From Apostichopus japonicus (lineage: Eukaryota > Echinodermata > Holothuroidea > Aspidochirotida > Stichopodidae): 64,000 bases of DNA. The stretch is taken from contig NC_092569.1 in assembly GCF_037975245.1 (NCBI RefSeq), forward strand, positions 20,329,001 through 20,393,000. The letters run 5' to 3'. The translations under genes and the position numbers were made by a program. How positions within the stretch are numbered: position 1 is the stretch's first letter; the number at the start of each line of letters is the position of its first letter. Positions 48,731 through 64,000 of the stretch are shown here, piece by piece. A model generated the notes under the pieces. That model did not search any database, was not told where the DNA came from, and was given only the letters and a program-made list of their open reading frames with translations.

Positions 48731-49139
48731 GTATCTACATGGCCAACCGGTCAGCTATACATTGAATAGTAGGGTTTACTTATTGCGGTCTTCTGAAAGG
48801 ACTTAGAGACCTAGAGATTTCTTGGCGATTTAGTATGTACAGTAAGTCAACTAGTGCATGTGTATGGAGCATGCTAGCCCAGTGTTTTTCCCAGGTTTAA
48901 TCCATCTGCATTCTTGTCGGTTACATCAAATGTTCCTTATTTAGTTACTCATATTACTAAATGACAATTTTGATCGCTCGGTCACTATTCACTGACTTGC
49001 ACGAGGTTGTGAAGGACTCGGAATCGTACATTCACCATTTGAGAAAACACAATTCTAAGAATGGTCAATATAATATTAAATTGAATCGTTTTTCATGATA
49101 TACCAAAGTGATCGAGCAACCCGCACGGCAGTCAGGGTA

Positions 49140-50400
49140 GCAGTCCTTTCCGCGGGGAGAGGGGGAGGGGTAACCGAAGGGGAACGCAGTCGAGGACATC
49201 AAATGTTATCAAGATATGTGTTGCAAACTATTAGACCTTAGGAGAGCAGACATGGATCTTTTCTCCAATCTGACAATCTAAATCATTAATCTTTGTTCCT
49301 TCCGCTTTCGCTTTAATATGAAAAAAGTATAAAGGATAAAATTAACTAGATATGGTCACAATCGTTCTTGTTAATATAGCATTGCTTTATTCATTGAAAA
49401 TTGGAGATGGCTAATATTCATCCGGATTGTGTACAGTCGTCTCTTCTTACATATTTAAATAACCTTTTGGCCAGCAAATCTATGTTTTGTATTAATTGAA
49501 ACTATTAGTTGATCCCCTTATTAAGTCATTTTTAGCATATGAGCCGTACAAAATGCACATAAAATAAAGCCATGAAAAGTAGGAGATGATAGAAACCTGA
49601 ATGAATATCACGAGCAAACAAAAAATTAACAGTTCCTAGTAAAGTTCAAACAAGGCGCTATTATAAAAAGTAAAAAATAGAAGATTAATGAAAAGGAAAT
49701 AAATTTAAGGTTGCTAGGAGAAACCGGGATTTTTAAACACTGTGAATAAAGGAGAAATCAATAAAAGAAACCTGTTTACAATATTAACTAATATTCCACC
49801 GACTGGTGCATATTTAAGAATATGGGCAAATATAACGCCATTATGAAAAACAAAATGAAAAGAGAAGATTAATAAAGAGGAAAGTAATGTATTGTGCTAA
49901 TTATAGGATGAAACTTGTTCTGTTATTACTATGAAAAGAGCAAATGAAATAGAAACGAAGCCGTCCATACTCATTATTATTAATTCGGTTGATTAATCAT
50001 TGACCTGATTATACCGTAAGGCATAGACAATATTAACTTAACCTATATGCTTCACGTGGCTTTAGATTGCGAAATCTTAAATTACGCCTACATCCAAAGT
50101 GACTTATTGCAGTAAGGTACATGTTTGTATTAACTCCTATTTGTGTAAAGCTACACCGTCCTACACATCAAGACGTACCTCACTGACACCAACATGGAAA
50201 GTCCTATGTGTGTATGGCATTCCGACAATTGTTTGCAAAGAGTCCATTGTCAATATGCCTATTTGGCTCTGTTTTCATGGCCAAAACATGAACATGCAGG
50301 AGTATATATTTCCCGACTTTTACATGTTGAATAAACACATACTATTCATCACCGACTATTTCAGATGTAGTAAGTAACCACCATAGAAAGTTAACGGTAA
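49140..50400. repeat. Second, diverged copy of the upstream block in unit 3
   Basis: From about 49197 it repeats the exon-like relic (ATGTGTTGCAAACTATTAGA), and 49500-50400 repeats 47390-48260, including the CACTGACACCAACATGGAAA stretch that units 1 and 2 lack. It is more diverged than the units are from each other, so it is an older duplication. Confidence 0.75.
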
Positions 50401-50680
50401 GTTATAGCATTGTACCTTTCTGTTTGCACAGAGTATTAGCATGACGTGGTAATACTTCTATGGTAAGATTATACCTATGTAGTCAGTCACATTTATTTAA
50501 TGTATAATTGATATTATTACAAACAGTAGCTTTCGTGTAATGATAGGCCCGACTCAAATTTATATTTACAGACTCAGTTTCATTGATAAAATAGTTCAAG
50601 ATGAATCTTTGTAGCTTTAGATACTTATTCATTTACACACATCCATAATATTAATCTCATCAACATAGTGTTTTGAAATG

Positions 50681-50820
50681 TCCATCCAACCATCTATCCA
50701 TCTATCTATCCATCCAGCCAGCCAGCCAACCAGCTAGCCACCCAGATAGCCAACCAGCCAGATAGCCAACCAGCCAGCATGCCCAGTAAGCCAGTCAGCC
50801 AGTCAGCCAATCAGCCAGAC
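50681..50820. repeat. CCAT/CCAG tetranucleotide-rich tract, unit 3
   Basis: Imperfect CCATCTAT, CCAGCCAG and CCAGTCAG units at the position of the CCGT microsatellite of units 1 and 2. Confidence 0.8.
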
Positions 50821-51068
50821 ATTTTTACTGGCTCCTCCCATTTGATTAACTGACTTACATATTAGCCTCCCACGATTCGTTAAACTTCCCTGTGGTGTAT
50901 ACAGTAAAATATATTAAATGTCCAACCTTTAGTGGATTGATGAATATCAATGAATCTCTTAATAGATCGACAACATATGGCAATTTCTAAAAATCGACAT
51001 AGTACATCAGAACAGGTACCGAACATTTGCAATCAGACTCTGTTCAAATCTCAGAACAACCGAAAAAC

Positions 51069-61255
<10,187 letters not shown>

Positions 61256-61379
61256 TGCGTGGTAGATGTTTAGAATAATTATCAGCTTCGAATAATCTAG
61301 AGATAACTTAAACATCATACACAGAGAATGATGATAAACTGATCACCATCGGCAGTGAAAAAAAGTTATTAATGTTGAA

Positions 61380-61385
61380 AATAAA
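61380..61385 (+). terminator. Polyadenylation signal AATAAA, gene 3
   Basis: AATAAA 124 nt after the stop, conserved in all three genes. Confidence 0.7.
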
Positions 61386-61643
61386 GAAACAAGACACATT
61401 AAAAATAGTTAATTGTTAAATATTCGTGTTTAGACCTTCTGCTATCATTCTTATAATGATGCATATTTAATGTTTGTAACATAGAGTGAACCTGTAAGTA
61501 TTTTGGTAAATAGCTACTATATTCCCCTTTATTTTAATTTAATATGTAATCTGTAGACATTACGATTCAAGTAAGTGTCTGGAAGTTAGCAACTTCCTTA
61601 TTTTGCTTGGTTGTCGTGTTTTTGAGTTTCTTTGATTTTTTTC

Positions 61644-61960
61644 ATTATGTTATAATAACTGGTTACCTTCCATACCTCACAGATCACTAGTGTATTGACT
61701 GATGTGTATAAATTGTAGCCTGCAGGTTCTTAATGATAACAACAGATTTACGTTAGAGCTGATAATTATAACCTCAGCTGGAATTTAGCAACTTCTGCTT
61801 TTTTTATGAAAACAAATTATGTTATAATAACTGGTTACCTTTCATACCTCACAGATCACTACTGGATTGACTGATGTGTGTTAATTGTAGCCTGTGGGTT
61901 CTTAATGATAACAACAGATTAACGTTAGAGCTGATAATTATCACCTCAGCTGACAGACCT
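61644..61960. repeat. 175-bp tandem duplication in 3' flank, unit 3
   Basis: Two copies as in unit 1, each starting ATTATGTTATAATAACTGG or a near variant. Confidence 0.8.
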
Positions 61961-63388
61961 ACTTAGAAATATAAATCATTCAAGTACAGATGCTTATTGG
62001 GCAAAGTAAATTAGAATAATTGTTAAATTGGACAGGGTTGTCAGTTGGTATATTAAATACATCGGTTATTACTAATTGATTGGTAAAATACTGCCTTTGT
62101 TTTAAATTGTAACTGACATAATTTCTCACCAAGATTTCATCATCTACTCTGGCTGTATTGAAACAAACTATAAATAAATTCAAAGCAGGAGAAGTTATCG
62201 TTGTTAACAATATACATTAATGATTATAAAACAGTCTATGTATTATCATTCTTTATAAATCTTCTTTGTCGATCCAGAAATTATCGCAAATTTATTCGAC
62301 AAATATCCGCGAAGAAGAATACAACAGAAAAGAACATCAAGCAGGGGAGCTTGATATTAGTATATATTACGTAACTTGTTGTGCGACGAAATTAGTAACA
62401 GTCTCAAAATTGTAGGCAAAATCGGATAATGCCGGACGAAGAATTGGCTAAGATTGTATGTATTCGCTATTATTCTTCAATAATGGAAAAGACGAAGCAA
62501 AACCAGATAAATTATTTATTTGTAGTTAATATCCATCCGCTTTCCCTTCCCTTATCATCGTGTTCAATAATCATTGAGTATCATTTCACTTTAATCTATT
62601 ACAAATGGTTATAGAAAGAAAAAAATTAAGATCATTTCATAAATATATTTATAAATGTAATTTGGAGATTCGATGAATATATGTAGTCACTCAAAAGTCT
62701 TGTTATTGCCCTCTCTTCGTCGTTCTTTCTGTCTCCATTATGTCTCCAAAATCTCTTCTATCGTTTTAAAAAATTCCAGATTAACCAACCCCTATCGTGC
62801 AACAGATATATTAAATGGATTATCCATCCGTAATATGCCCATTTACTTAATTCCCGACTCCCAAATCTGATAATTTACATAATCCGTCCTCGATATATCA
62901 CTTTAGAAACCTTTTGTAGTTTCCATGGTTATAGATGCTGTCATGATTCACCCCCCCCCCCTGTCCTCCCCCAGGAATCAGCATCGGAATCAGTTTCCCT
63001 ATATCGGAACCAGCTTCAACGGCACCACGGTCACACTTCCTCCTTTATCAGTTTATAAAATCCTGGATCCGTCTCAGATGACAATAGGTTCTGTCACTGA
63101 CTTATGACGGTTGAGTCATTCTCGAGGAAAAAAATGTGTGATATTCTGTCTGTATATGTATGGGGGAGGGGGGGGGGGGTGGCGGGGTGATTCGAGCGTT
63201 AGGCTGCGTTATCTAACTGATTTAGTATCATTGCCAGGCTACTAAAATGAATATGAACATCACAAATGACACTCAGGTAAATATATTTGACATGATTATA
63301 TTTATGGGAGTTGCTCTCATTCTCGAAATGAACGAAAGATACGGAATGAAACGTTATGAGACGGTATGAAACGAAATGAAACGGAATG
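61961..63388. other. 3' flank of gene 3, no gene recognised
   Basis: Contains the short MPDEELAKIV frame (62429-62614), a C tract near 62951 and a G tract near 63160. Confidence 0.5.
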
Positions 63389-63738
63389 AAACGGTATGAA
63401 CGGGATGAACGTGATGCACGTGTTGAACGGGATGAGCGGGATGAGCGGGATTAGAGGGATGAGCGAGATGAACGGGATGAGCGGGATGAACGGGATGAAC
63501 GGATGAACGGAATGAGCGGGATGAACGGGATGAGCGGGATGAACGGGATGAACGGGATGAACGGGATGAACGGATGAACGGAATGAGCGGGATGAACGGG
63601 ATGAGCGGGATGCACGGCATGAGCGGGATGAGCGGGATGAGCGGGATTAACGGGATGAACGAGATGAGCGGGATGAGCGAGATGAACGGGATGAGCGGGA
63701 TGAACGGGATGAACGGATGAACGGCATGAGCGGCATAA
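63389..63738. repeat. GGATGAGCG minisatellite, unit 3 (longest, no GAAC end)
   Basis: About 350 bp of GGGATGAGC/GGGATGAAC units with a higher-order block (GGATGAACGGATGAACGGAA) recurring. Units 1 and 2 end this array with GAAC runs and then shared DNA; here neither follows. Confidence 0.9.
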
Positions 63739-64000
63739 GTGGGATTGTTTTAAAAGTTTAGATTACGAAATAGTTCAATATTTCTTGCATACCAAATTTT
63801 CTCTACTATGATGAACTCGTCGTCTTGAAAATAATAGATGACCAATAGATTACGTAACAGTTCAATATTTCTTGATCCATTTTCCTCAATAATTCACAAT
63901 TATGGTTTCTCCACTTCTAAGTTTTCTTCTTTCTTTTTTTTTTAACGTGGCCTGACCTCGATTATGAGCTTGCTCATGTACGCAGCACTTCCATAAAGTT
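63739..64000. other. Sequence beyond the right end of the tandem array
   Basis: Unlike the DNA following the arrays at 18506 and 40702. Holds two imperfect copies of AGTTCAATATTTCTTG (about 63772 and 63859). No gene recognised. Confidence 0.6.

Overview
The window is AT-rich animal nuclear DNA with short exons, long introns with GT/AG borders, AATAAA signals, long microsatellites, and LINE and DNA-transposon remnants. The main content is three tandem copies of a unit of about 19-24 kb. Each copy carries one multi-exon gene for a secreted protein: signal peptide, Ser/Thr-rich linker, one EGF-like domain, and a C-terminal fibrinogen-related domain (FReD). The gene family and genome texture suggest a marine deuterostome invertebrate, most plausibly an echinoderm such as a sea cucumber. 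That assignment is inference; no species-specific marker was recognised.

Layout. Unit 1 (about 1-20479) holds gene 1 at 5533-16255: seven exons, 377 aa predicted. Unit 2 (about 20480-44874) holds gene 2 at 25740-38256: seven exons, 377 aa. Unit 3 (about 44875-63738) holds gene 3 at 51069-61255: eight exons, 428 aa. All genes are on the + strand, and exon phases join without a stop in each. The linker/EGF/FReD exons are nearly identical between copies. Gene 3, however, has a different signal-peptide exon and second exon, located in DNA missing from units 1 and 2. Genes 1 and 2 use first exons located in DNA missing from unit 3. The array ends on the right inside a GGATGA-type minisatellite near 63738.

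Mobile DNA. Unit 2 holds a 5'-truncated LINE reverse-transcriptase copy (42246-44430, minus strand) and a LINE endonuclease fragment (29661-30694). The latter is nested in a TIR element with 9-bp target duplications, which is shared with unit 1 (9208-10561) and has an empty site in unit 3. A 400-bp hAT-like element with 8-bp target duplications sits in intron 5 of genes 2 and 3 and has an empty site in gene 1. Unit 3 has an old LINE 3' end (about 48290-48730). These presence/absence patterns conflict along the unit, so the copies look like mosaics made by unequal exchange or gene conversion.

The most unusual feature is in intron 5 of each gene. The last part of the EGF/FReD-N exon together with its 5' splice site has been amplified as a minisatellite of about 77 bp. 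Counting the exon itself there are about 6, 12 and 18 copies in genes 1, 2 and 3, so each intron begins with a run of decoy splice donors. The proteins are probably secreted pattern-recognition lectins. Family-based expectation points to innate immunity; nothing in the DNA proves it.
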